From: RGIG3528 sp963649295
Lineage (GTDB): Bacteria > Bacillota > Clostridia > Lachnospirales > Lachnospiraceae
Direction of reading: 5' to 3'
DNA: 6,274 nt
NCBI GenBank assembly: GCA_963649295.1
Contig: CAVJHK010000073.1
Coordinates: 1 to 6,274 of the forward strand
Below the pieces are notes generated by a model that worked only from the letters and a program-made list of their open reading frames with translations, did no database searches and was not told the DNA's origin. Of this stretch, positions 1 through 6,274 are shown piece by piece. Every line of letters begins with the position of its first letter. Positions within the stretch are counted from its first letter, which is position 1. A program made the translations under genes and the position numbers.

Positions 1-471
1 AAAATGTCAACCTTGAGATCAAGCCTGGTATGCGAAATGTCACTTGCCCATGACGCAAAGGAAATTTCGCTTTCCGAATTTTTGGATCTCGGTGTCGGTG
101 AAGAAAAAAACGGCGGAAGATACAGGGATTCGATCGTGTCGGATGCTTTTGAAGCGGTAATAGGTGCAATATATTTGGACGGAGGGCTAATACCCGCCAA
201 AAATTTTATCGATCGTTTTGTATTAAACGACATAGAAAAAAAGGCTTTGTTTCATGACAGCAAGACTATACTGCAGGAATTTGTTCAAAATAATTTAAAA
301 TCACAGGTTAAATACGAAATTATATCGGAAACCGGTCCCGATCATGACAAAACATTTGTTTCGAGAGCCTTTGTCGGTGATAAAGAAGCGGAAACGGGAA
401 CGGGGCACTCCAAAAAAGCGGCAGAACAGGATGCGGCATATAAAACGCTCCTTAAATTAAAATTAAGTTAA
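1..471 (+). CDS. rnc: Ribonuclease III, 3' part (5' end outside window)
   Basis: Double-strand-specific endoribonuclease that processes rRNA precursors and other structured RNAs in the cytoplasm, acting as a homodimer. The open frame runs in from base 1, and the ATG at 4 is internal, because the text around it (LRSSLVCE) is the mid-domain RNase III motif. Numbering from that Met, SDAFEAVIGAIYLDGG (46-61) carries the conserved acidic pair D47 and E50 of the catalytic centre. The earlier signature block with the other metal ligands (ERLEFLGDAVL in the family) lies off the window. Residues about 85-152 form the double-stranded RNA binding domain, with GPDHDKTF (111-118) and the basic GHSKKAAEQDAA helix (134-145). 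Typical family members are about 225-235 residues, so roughly 70-80 are missing because of the window edge, not decay. It lies 18 bases before smc, the usual Firmicutes arrangement, and is probably cotranscribed with it. Confidence 0.96.
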   Translation, partial: KMSTLRSSLVCEMSLAHDAKEISLSEFLDLGVGEEKNGGRYRDSIVSDAFEAVIGAIYLDGGLIPAKNFIDRFVLNDIEKKALFHDSKTILQEFVQNNLKSQVKYEIISETGPDHDKTFVSRAFVGDKEAETGTGHSKKAAEQDAAYKTLLKLKLS

Positions 472-489
472 GTCAAGGATAAATACCAA

Positions 490-3400
490 ATGTACCTCAA
501 ATCCATAGAAATCAACGGTTTTAAATCGTTTGCAAATAAAATTGTTTTTAAATTCAATAACGGAATAACTGCGATTGTGGGCCCGAACGGTTCGGGCAAA
601 AGCAACGTTGCGGATGCCGTAAGATGGGTTCTCGGTGAACAGAGCGCAAAGCAGCTTCGCGGAACAAAAATGGAAGACGTAATTTTTGCCGGGACTCAAA
701 TGCGAAAGCCGATGGGATATGCTTATGTTGCGATAACCTTTGACAATTCCGACAGAGCGCTTAATCTTGACTATTCGGAGGTTACGGTTGCAAGACGTGT
801 TTACAGGTCGGGTGAAAGTGAATATTTAATCAACGGAAACAATTGCCGCCTCAGAGATGTGCAGGAACTCTTTTTTGATACAGGAATAGGAAAAGAGGGA
901 TATTCGATAATAGGTCAGGGTCAAATCGAAAAGATACTGTCGGGAAGACCCGAAGAAAGACGTGAACTTTTTGACGAAGCAGCAGGAATCGTTAAATATA
1001 AAAAGAGAAAAGCCGCAGCCGAAAAGGAACTTGAAGAGGAACACTTAAATCTTTCAAGAATCACGGATATACTTTCGGAAATAGAAAAGCAGGTTGGACC
1101 GCTTGAAAAGCAATCGGATACAGCAAAGGAATATTTGAGGCTTAAGGAAAATCTAAAGAATTACGAGATTAATCTCTTTCTTTTTGATTATTTTAAAAAT
1201 ACCGATGTCAAAAATGAGGCGGTTAAAAATAAAGACTTTATTTTAAATGATATTTCGAATGTTCAAACAGAATATGAAAATTCGAAAAATGAATACGAAA
1301 GACTTGAAAACGAGATTTCGGAATATACAAAAAAGCTTGAAGAGACCCGCGAACAAAAAAATCAAATTCTTGTGATGACGGAAAAATGTGACGGTGAAAT
1401 CCGTCTTATGGAAGAAAAGAAAAATTCTGTTTTTAAAAATAATATAGAATATGAGCACAGAAAAGAAGTGCTTATGCTTGATAAAGAAAACAAAAAGGCG
1501 GAAATCGAAAATCAAACCGGCATTCGTGCGGAGAAAAACGAAGAACTTCTTAAATTAAAGCACGATCATCAAAATTCGTATGACGAAATTGACGGCATTC
1601 ATAAGAAAATAGATGAATATAATTCGGAAATCGAAAAATTAAATAAGGAAATTTCTGAGTTAAACGAAGACGATACAAAAATTAAGACGGAAAAACAAAA
1701 ATATGAAACCTTAAATGAACAGATTTCGATAAGAAAAGCGGAGCTTACAAAGAAGGTTTTAAATCAAAAGAATTTTGAAACGGAATATGAAAGTGCCGTT
1801 GAAACATATAACCGTGAGCTTTCGGAAATTGACGAAAGAACTAAAGAATTAAAAACAGGAATCTTGAGTCGTGAATCGGAAAGCGCCTCATTAAAGGAAA
1901 AGCTTGACGAAACAAATGTTTTTCTTGAAAGATTTCAAAAGGAAAAGATAGAGCTTGAGTCGAGAGTGGGAGCACTCAAGGACTTTTCGGAGCGCTACGA
2001 GGGATACGGAATAAGCGTCAAAAAGATAATGGAACAAAAAACCAAATATCCCGGAATTGTGGGTGTTGTCGCAGACATTATAGAAGTGCAGGAAAAGTAC
2101 GAGACAGCTGTAGAAACGGCACTCGGCGGCAGTATACAAAATGTCGTAACGCGTGACGAGGCAACGGCAAAAAGAATGATCGAATTCCTTAAAACAAACA
2201 AATTCGGACGCGCAACATTTTTGCCCTTAAATTCGATCACGGTAAAGGAGACGGGAGAAGATAAGAACATTCTTTCGTCGGAAGGTGTTATAGGATACGC
2301 AAACAAGCTTGTAAAAACGTCGAAGGAGTATTTTGACGTAATAAAGTATCTGATCGGACGTATTATCGTTGTAGACAATATCGACAATGCACTTAAGCTT
2401 GCAAAAAAAAATAACTACTCGTTAAGAATAGTTACGCTTGAGGGAGAACAGCTAAATCCCGGCGGTTCGCTTTCGGGAGGTGCTTACAAAAACAATTCGA
2501 ATCTCCTCGGACGTAAGCGCGAAATGGATGAGGCAGCCAAAAAGGTAAGTGTGCTTGTGTCGAGAGTAAATGCGCTCACGCGCGAAAAGGACGGCTTTAA
2601 AGAAAAACGCGATAAATTAAAATACGAAATCGCCGAAATGCAGAACGACCTCCAAAAGCTTACAATCAAGCAAAACACGGTTATGCTGAATCTTGAAAAA
2701 GAAAACGAGCGTCTAAAGGAGAGCAAGGAATCATTCTCCGTAACCGAGCTTGAAATTAAGGATTTGGATAAGAAGATCTCAGAAAACAACGAAAGCAAAG
2801 GTCTCCTTGACACGAGGTTATCCGAAAATAAAGACAAAAAATCAAAGGTAAACGAAGAAATCGATAAATTTAATCACAAGCTCGAAGAAGAACGTGTTCT
2901 TGAAAGATATTCAAACGAAAAGAATGCGTCACTGCGCGTGGAGCAGGCGGGAATCATGCAGTCGATAACGTTTATCGATGAAACGGTTGAAAGACTTAAA
3001 GGCGAAATCGAAAAAATAGATTCGGATACAAATGAGCTTTCCGAAAATATTGAAGAAGCGGGAAAGACATTAAAGGAAATCGAAAATGATATTTTGGTAA
3101 CACATCAAAATATAGCAAAATGGAAAAATGATATTTCGGATATGGATGCGCTTATTTCCGAAACGGAAGAAAAAAAGGCTTCCGTGTCAAAGGGACATAA
3201 GGATATTTTTGCCCTTCATGAGGAACTTTCAAAAAAACTTGCCGCACTCGAAAAGGATTCATTTCGTATCGACCAGCAGATTTCAAGAGTTACCGAAGCA
3301 ATCGACGAGCAATGCGCATATATGTGGAGCGAGTATGAGATAACGGTTGATGCCGCTCTTGAAAAGAAAGACGAAAGCCTTGGAAATTATAATGCAGTAA

Positions 3401-4050
3401 AGCGCGGTGTTTCCGAAATTAAATCGGGGATCAAGGCGCTTGGCGACGTAAATGTCAACGCAATCGAGCAATATAAGGAAATTTCAGAGAGATATATATT
3501 ATATTCCACGCAAAAAGAGGATATAGTCGCAGCTGAAGAAAAGCTTAAAAATATTATTGTCGATCTTGAAAACGAAATGAGAAAGCAATTCGAAGAAAAG
3601 TTTTTGCTTATCAGGGAAGGCTTTGACAGGGTATTTAAGGAAATGTTCGGAGGCGGACAGGGAACGCTTGAGCTTTCGCCGGACGAGGATGTGCTTACGA
3701 CCGGAATTGTCATAAATGCGCAGCCGCCGGGAAAAAAGCTTCAAAACATGATGATGCTTTCGGGCGGAGAAAAGGCGCTTACGGCAATTGCGCTTTTGTT
3801 TGCGATACAATCGTTAAAGCCGTCGCCCTTCTGTCTTCTTGACGAAATTGAGGCTGCACTTGACGACAGCAACGTCGGAAGATTTGCGAAATATCTTCAT
3901 AAGCTTACTAACAATACGCAATTTATTGTAATTACGCACAGAAGAGGTACAATGGCTCAGGCGGATGCGCTTTACGGAATAACGATGCAGGAAAAGGGCG
4001 TTTCTGCGCTTGTTTCAGTGAGCCTTATCGAAAATTCACTTTCAAATTAG
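490..4050 (+). CDS. smc: Chromosome segregation ATPase SMC
   Basis: Structural maintenance of chromosomes protein, 1186 residues, the usual bacterial length. It dimerises, works with ScpA/ScpB, and organises and segregates the nucleoid. The order is canonical. The N-terminal ATPase half has Walker A GPNGSGKS (31-38), arginine-finger candidate R57 and the Q-loop region SIIGQGQ (139-145). A long charged coiled-coil arm follows (about 165-505). The hinge (about 518-665) begins PGIVGVVAD and ends LNPGGSLSGGA. The return arm spans about 670-980. The C-terminal half has GDVNVNAI (about 985-991), signature LSGGEKAL (from 1090), Walker B LLDE with D1118 and catalytic E1119, D-loop ALDD, and switch H1150 in ITHRRGTM. 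All catalytic residues are present. The start MYLKSIEINGFKSF matches the family N-terminus. A modest AAGGA (475-479) stands 10 bases before the ATG. No promoter was seen in the 18-base gap, so transcription from upstream is inferred. Confidence 0.99.
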   Translation: MYLKSIEINGFKSFANKIVFKFNNGITAIVGPNGSGKSNVADAVRWVLGEQSAKQLRGTKMEDVIFAGTQMRKPMGYAYVAITFDNSDRALNLDYSEVTVARRVYRSGESEYLINGNNCRLRDVQELFFDTGIGKEGYSIIGQGQIEKILSGRPEERRELFDEAAGIVKYKKRKAAAEKELEEEHLNLSRITDILSEIEKQVGPLEKQSDTAKEYLRLKENLKNYEINLFLFDYFKNTDVKNEAVKNKDFILNDISNVQTEYENSKNEYERLENEISEYTKKLEETREQKNQILVMTEKCDGEIRLMEEKKNSVFKNNIEYEHRKEVLMLDKENKKAEIENQTGIRAEKNEELLKLKHDHQNSYDEIDGIHKKIDEYNSEIEKLNKEISELNEDDTKIKTEKQKYETLNEQISIRKAELTKKVLNQKNFETEYESAVETYNRELSEIDERTKELKTGILSRESESASLKEKLDETNVFLERFQKEKIELESRVGALKDFSERYEGYGISVKKIMEQKTKYPGIVGVVADIIEVQEKYETAVETALGGSIQNVVTRDEATAKRMIEFLKTNKFGRATFLPLNSITVKETGEDKNILSSEGVIGYANKLVKTSKEYFDVIKYLIGRIIVVDNIDNALKLAKKNNYSLRIVTLEGEQLNPGGSLSGGAYKNNSNLLGRKREMDEAAKKVSVLVSRVNALTREKDGFKEKRDKLKYEIAEMQNDLQKLTIKQNTVMLNLEKENERLKESKESFSVTELEIKDLDKKISENNESKGLLDTRLSENKDKKSKVNEEIDKFNHKLEEERVLERYSNEKNASLRVEQAGIMQSITFIDETVERLKGEIEKIDSDTNELSENIEEAGKTLKEIENDILVTHQNIAKWKNDISDMDALISETEEKKASVSKGHKDIFALHEELSKKLAALEKDSFRIDQQISRVTEAIDEQCAYMWSEYEITVDAALEKKDESLGNYNAVKRGVSEIKSGIKALGDVNVNAIEQYKEISERYILYSTQKEDIVAAEEKLKNIIVDLENEMRKQFEEKFLLIREGFDRVFKEMFGGGQGTLELSPDEDVLTTGIVINAQPPGKKLQNMMMLSGGEKALTAIALLFAIQSLKPSPFCLLDEIEAALDDSNVGRFAKYLHKLTNNTQFIVITHRRGTMAQADALYGITMQEKGVSALVSVSLIENSLSN

Positions 4051-4053
4051 GAG
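4049..4053 (+). promoter_or_regulatory. ftsY ribosome binding site overlapping smc stop codon
   Basis: AGGAG shares two bases with the smc TAG stop (4048-4050) and lies 4 bases before the ftsY ATG. It fixes the ftsY start. Reading upstream in the ftsY frame there is no ATG, GTG or TTG before the in-frame TGA at 4019-4021. The arrangement suggests translational coupling between smc and ftsY (inference). Confidence 0.8.
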
Positions 4054-4057
4054 AGAC

Positions 4058-4921
4058 ATGGGAATATTCAGAAGACTTGCCGCTTTTTTTACGGGAGCGG
4101 AAATAATAGACGACAATTTTTATGAAGAGATAGAAGAAACGCTTGTTATGGCGGATGTGGGCGTAAATACGACCGAAAAAATCATTGAAGCGCTCAAAAA
4201 AAAGGTAAAGGAAAAAAAGATTTATAAGCCGGCAGAATGTAAGCAGTTGCTTATCGATTCGATAAAAGAACAAATGAATGTGCCGGATGACGCATACGAT
4301 TTTGAAAACGGACCGACTGTCATAATGATGATCGGAGTTAACGGCGTGGGCAAAACATCGGCTGTCGGAAAGCTTGCCTATATGCTCAAAAAATCCGGGA
4401 AAAATGTTCTTATTTGCGCTGCGGATACATTTCGTGCGGCCGCTGTCGAACAACTTGCGGAATGGGGGAAAAGAGCTGATGTGCCCGTCATAAAGGAACA
4501 CGAAAATGCGGATCCCGCGGCTGTTGTTTTTGATGCTTTAAATGCGGCAAAGGCAAGAAATACGGATATTTTGATTGTCGATACGGCGGGACGTCTTCAA
4601 AATAAAAAGAATTTGATGGACGAGCTCGGAAAAATCGACAGAATAATAAAGCGTGAATATCCGGGCGCAAGACGAGAGACATTTGTTGTTCTTGACGGGA
4701 CGACCGGGCAAAATGCGCTTGTTCAGGCGCGTGAATTTAATGAGGTTGCGCCTGTTACCGGCATTATTATCACAAAGCTTGAGGGCACGGCAAAGGGCGG
4801 AATTGCGATTGCCGTTCAGGCGGAGCTCTCGGTTCCCATAAAATATATAGGTGTGGGTGAAGACATAAAGAGCCTTATAAAATTTGATCCGAATTCATAT
4901 GTTGACGGATTGTTTTCGTAA
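4058..4921 (+). CDS. ftsY: Signal recognition particle receptor FtsY (short form)
   Basis: SRP-family GTPase that docks ribosome-SRP complexes at the cytoplasmic membrane for Sec-dependent insertion. It has 287 residues and lacks the long acidic A domain of enterobacterial FtsY, as is normal in many Gram-positives. A short hydrophobic/basic N-terminus (MGIFRRLAAFF) could form the membrane-contact helix. The N domain helical bundle covers about 15-80 (FYEEIEETLVMADVG). The G domain has G1 GVNGVGKT (93-100), the insertion-box motif DTFRAAAVEQL (123-133), G3 DTAGR (175-179), TTGQNAL (215-221), G4 TKLEGTAKGG (239-248) and a C-terminal IGVGEDIKSLIKFDP. Three oddities stand out: G4 has Glu242 where the family has Asp, residues after the P-loop Thr are S-A rather than T-T, and the N-terminal helix region is unusually short. 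It is the last gene of the probable rnc-smc-ftsY operon. Ffh is not adjacent within the window. Identity is certain; the effect of the substitutions is unknown. Confidence 0.98.
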   Translation: MGIFRRLAAFFTGAEIIDDNFYEEIEETLVMADVGVNTTEKIIEALKKKVKEKKIYKPAECKQLLIDSIKEQMNVPDDAYDFENGPTVIMMIGVNGVGKTSAVGKLAYMLKKSGKNVLICAADTFRAAAVEQLAEWGKRADVPVIKEHENADPAAVVFDALNAAKARNTDILIVDTAGRLQNKKNLMDELGKIDRIIKREYPGARRETFVVLDGTTGQNALVQAREFNEVAPVTGIIITKLEGTAKGGIAIAVQAELSVPIKYIGVGEDIKSLIKFDPNSYVDGLFS

Positions 4922-4959
4922 TTTTGTGCATCATGCACAAAAAGCATGCCCTTTTTTTT
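4922..4959 (+). terminator. Palindrome plus T8 tract, probable terminator of the rnc-smc-ftsY unit
   Basis: Starting at the base after the ftsY stop is a perfect odd palindrome (4922-4942): arm TTTTGTGCAT, centre C, arm ATGCACAAAA. As RNA it folds as a 9-bp stem with a 3-base loop. Eight T residues follow at 4952-4959, but 9 bases separate stem and T tract, which is wide for an intrinsic terminator. A competing 5-bp stem, CATGC (4932-4936) with GCATG (4944-4948), stands only 3 bases before the T tract and uses one arm of the palindrome. A weak A5G/CT5 pairing (4939-4944 with 4951-4956) is also possible. Placement between two transcription units supports termination, but the stem is AT-rich and not textbook. 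A protein binding site is an alternative. Confidence 0.5.
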
Positions 4960-4982
4960 ACACATGGGAAGTGTTATTGTTC

Positions 4983-5011
4983 TTGTAATCGTCAAAATGA
5001 TTTGATAAAAT
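4983..5011 (+). promoter_or_regulatory. recA promoter, extended -10 housekeeping type
   Basis: TTGTAA at 4983-4988 (4 of 6 to TTGACA) is followed after exactly 17 bases by TAAAAT at 5006-5011 (5 of 6 to TATAAT). TGA at 5003-5005 supplies the TG of an extended -10 element. The predicted transcription start is near A5018, giving a leader of about 64 bases. This is consensus matching by eye, supported by position in the only sizeable intergenic gap and by the T8 tract upstream, which suggests recA needs its own promoter. Confidence 0.65.
4987..5002. promoter_or_regulatory. Imperfect dyad in recA promoter spacer, possible operator
   Basis: AATCGT (4987-4992), spacer CAAA, ATGATT (4997-5002): the arms are inverted copies with one mismatch. 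The element overlaps the end of the -35 and fills most of the spacer, a typical repressor position. It is not the Firmicutes LexA consensus (GAAC-N4-GTTC), which I could not find in this gap. The arms are short and AT-rich, so chance is a real possibility. Confidence 0.25.
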
Positions 5012-5065
5012 TTAATTACCAAAATCACAAAAACGAAAATGCATTACAAAACAATCCAACAAAAT

Positions 5066-5072
5066 AAAGGAG
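5066..5072 (+). promoter_or_regulatory. recA ribosome binding site
   Basis: AAAGGAG, a strong Shine-Dalgarno match, lies 9 bases before the recA ATG. The leader before it (about 5018-5065) is very A-rich and poor in G, so it should be little structured and leave the site open. This fits efficient translation of recA. Confidence 0.85.
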
Positions 5073-5081
5073 AAAAATATT

Positions 5082-6104
5082 ATGGCAGATGCCGAAAGAT
5101 TAAAAGCACTTGATGCCGCACTTGCTCAAATAGAAAAAGCATACGGCAAGGGATCGGTTATGAAGCTTGGTGATTCCGGGACAATGAACGTGGAAGCCGT
5201 TCCGACTGGATCTCTTTCGCTTGACATAGCACTCGGAGTGGGAGGCGTTCCGAAGGGAAGAATCGTTGAAATATACGGTCCCGAGTCATCGGGTAAAACA
5301 ACCGTTGCTCTTCATATGGTTGCTGAAGTGCAAAAGCGCGGCGGTATTGCGGGATTTATCGATGCCGAGCATGCTCTTGACCCTGTATATGCAAAGAATA
5401 TAGGAGTAGATATCGATAATTTATATATTTCCCAGCCGGATAACGGAGAACAGGCACTTGAAATTACGGAAACAATGGTTCGCTCGGGCGCAGTGGATAT
5501 TATAATTGTCGACTCGGTTGCGGCTCTTGTTCCGAAAGCAGAAATCGAAGGCGATATGGGCGATTCCCATATGGGACTTCAGGCCAGACTTATGTCTCAG
5601 GCTCTCAGAAAGCTCACTGCCGCAATCAGCCGTTCAAATTGTATTGTTATATTCATAAACCAGCTTCGCGAAAAGCTTGGTGTTATGTTCGGAAATCCCG
5701 AAACAACCACGGGCGGCAGAGCGTTAAAATTTTATGCCTCCGTCAGAATGGACGTAAGACGTACCGAATCAATCAAATCAGGCGGAGACGTAATAGGAAA
5801 CAGGACAAAAATCAAGATTGTAAAGAACAAGGTTGCGCCGCCGTTTAAGGAAGCCGAATTTGATATCATGTTCGGCAAGGGAATTTCAAAATCGGGTGAT
5901 ATTTTGGATCTTGCCGTCCAGGAAAATATTATCATAAAAAGCGGTGCATGGTTCTCGTATAACGACGAAAAAATAGGTCAGGGCAGAGAAAACGTCAAAG
6001 CTTTTCTTGAACAAAATCCCGAAATCATGTCTGAAGTCGAAGGGCGTGTCCGCGAAAAATACGGCTTTACGGAAGAACCTGTAAAGGATGCGGACAAAAA
6101 ATAA
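5082..6104 (+). CDS. recA: Recombinase A
   Basis: ATP-dependent DNA strand-exchange protein. It forms filaments on single-stranded DNA, drives homologous recombination and repair, and stimulates LexA self-cleavage. The 340 residues are near-complete and collinear with E. coli numbering: Walker A GPESSGKT (66-73), catalytic E96 in IDAEHALD, Walker B IIIVDS with D144, L1 region EGDMGDSHMG (156-165), Q194 in FINQLREK at the start of L2, and KIVKNKVAPPF in the ATP-contact region near residues 246-256. TTGGRALKFYAS (209-220) has Arg where proteobacteria have Asn, the usual Firmicutes form. The C-terminal domain ends in a short mixed-charge tail (TEEPVKDADKK) rather than the strongly acidic enterobacterial tail. 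It has its own predicted promoter and a strong AAAGGAG site. recX follows after 11 bases, which suggests cotranscription. No intein or frameshift is present. Confidence 0.99.
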   Translation: MADAERLKALDAALAQIEKAYGKGSVMKLGDSGTMNVEAVPTGSLSLDIALGVGGVPKGRIVEIYGPESSGKTTVALHMVAEVQKRGGIAGFIDAEHALDPVYAKNIGVDIDNLYISQPDNGEQALEITETMVRSGAVDIIIVDSVAALVPKAEIEGDMGDSHMGLQARLMSQALRKLTAAISRSNCIVIFINQLREKLGVMFGNPETTTGGRALKFYASVRMDVRRTESIKSGGDVIGNRTKIKIVKNKVAPPFKEAEFDIMFGKGISKSGDILDLAVQENIIIKSGAWFSYNDEKIGQGRENVKAFLEQNPEIMSEVEGRVREKYGFTEEPVKDADKK

Positions 6105-6115
6105 CCGGGGAATTC

Positions 6116-6274
6116 ATGCATAATATAATAAATATAACGGAATTTTCAAAATCCAAAATAAAATTAGAATTTGACGACGGCGATTTTATTGTTGTATATA
6201 AGGGTATGATAAATACCGAACCAAAAGAAATCGAAGATTCGGAATATTACATTCTTTATAAGGAAATGCTGAAA
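6116..6274 (+). CDS. recX: Probable regulatory protein RecX, N-terminal part (runs off window)
   Basis: Only the first 53 codons are visible and the frame is open to the last base. RecX proteins bind RecA filaments and limit their activity, and recX commonly sits directly after recA. The visible part begins with a beta-rich segment (KIKLEFDDGDFIVVYKG, 14-30), resembling the start of clostridial RecX proteins, where a short strand-rich segment ends in an LYKGEL-like motif before an acidic linker and the first three-helix repeat. EIEDSEYYILYKEML (38-52) fits the start of that first helical repeat. The ATG is preceded by GGGGA (6107-6111) with 4 bases between, and no upstream in-frame start was found in the gap. 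The RecX repeats themselves lie beyond the window, so the call rests on this short match plus position after recA. Confidence 0.75.
   Translation, partial: MHNIINITEFSKSKIKLEFDDGDFIVVYKGMINTEPKEIEDSEYYILYKEMLK

Noticed and set aside
4..471. ATG at 4 as a true start of a short RNase III-like protein
   Set aside because: The frame is open from base 1, the Met sits inside a conserved mid-domain stretch, and a protein starting here would lack the first half of the catalytic domain. The truncation is simply the window edge.
3128..3343. + strand 71-codon open frame inside smc
   Set aside because: It is out of frame within the SMC C-terminal arm and its basic low-complexity product is not recognisable.
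1100..3400. Possible internal repeats in the Lys/Glu-rich part of smc
   Set aside because: Similar words (gaaa, aaag, cggaa) recur because of coiled-coil composition. I saw no exact tandem or dispersed repeat beyond this.
463..3810. Minus-strand open frames opposite smc (for example 1243-1515, 1995-2387, 2484-2837, 3387-3713, 3499-3810)
   Set aside because: They lie antisense to an intact, strongly conserved gene, encode low-complexity F/S/I/L-rich products typical of the complement of Lys/Glu-rich coiled coil, overlap each other, and show no family motifs.
4653..4841. + strand 62-codon open frame inside ftsY
   Set aside because: It is an out-of-frame shadow of the conserved G domain, with an Arg/Leu-rich product.
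4960..4974. Small hairpin ACAC/GTGT with 7-base loop
   Set aside because: Four base pairs with a 7-base loop is expected by chance and no T tract directly follows.
4957..4989. Alternative promoter: TTTACA at 4957-4962 with TGTAAT at 4984-4989
   Set aside because: Each hexamer is a good match but the 21-base spacing is too long. The TTGTAA / TGA-TAAAAT pair with a 17-base spacer is better.
4025..5028. Minus-strand open frames across ftsY and the intergenic gap (4025-4501, 4488-4682, 4816-5028)
   Set aside because: They are largely antisense to ftsY with no recognisable domain. The last one extends through the terminator/promoter region and has no convincing support.
5039..5113. 24-codon leader open frame starting at the ATG at 5039 and overlapping the recA start
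   Set aside because: No Shine-Dalgarno precedes it, the product (MHYKTIQQNKGEKYYG...) looks random, and it would read through the recA ribosome binding site.
5639..5935. Open frames inside recA on both strands (5639-5848 +, 5732-5935 -)
   Set aside because: Both are shadows of the intact recA reading frame.

Overview
The window reads as a conserved chromosomal housekeeping segment of a low-to-moderate GC (roughly 40% by eye) bacterium of the Firmicutes, most likely class Clostridia. The basis is gene order (rnc-smc-ftsY, then recA-recX), strong AAAGGAG/AGGAG-type ribosome binding sites, the Firmicutes-style TTGGRALKFYAS motif in RecA, and A-rich codon use. Genus and species cannot be told from sequence alone. 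All genes lie on the + strand, coding density is high, and there is no sign of mobile DNA, CRISPR or RNA genes.

Layout. 1-471 is the 3' two-thirds of rnc (RNase III), whose start lies before the window. After 18 bases comes smc (490-4050), a full-length chromosome-condensation ATPase. Seven bases later, with its Shine-Dalgarno overlapping the smc stop codon, comes ftsY (4058-4921), the signal recognition particle receptor. These three look like one transcription unit. The only real non-coding stretch (4922-5081, 160 bases) holds a perfect 21-base palindrome, a T8 tract (probable terminator of the upstream unit), a good extended -10 promoter, an imperfect dyad inside that promoter's spacer, and an A-rich leader. 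recA (5082-6104) follows, then after 11 bases the first 53 codons of a probable recX (6116 to the window end), which would encode the RecA modulator.

Functionally the segment joins RNA processing (RNase III), chromosome organisation (SMC), co-translational membrane targeting (FtsY) and homologous recombination with its regulator (RecA/RecX). I see no new multi-gene system. The points most worth a second look are in FtsY: the guanine-specificity motif reads TKLE instead of TKLD, the P-loop is followed by S-A instead of T-T, and the N-terminal helix region is unusually short. The next most interesting are the palindrome and candidate operator in front of recA, where no recognisable Firmicutes LexA box is present.
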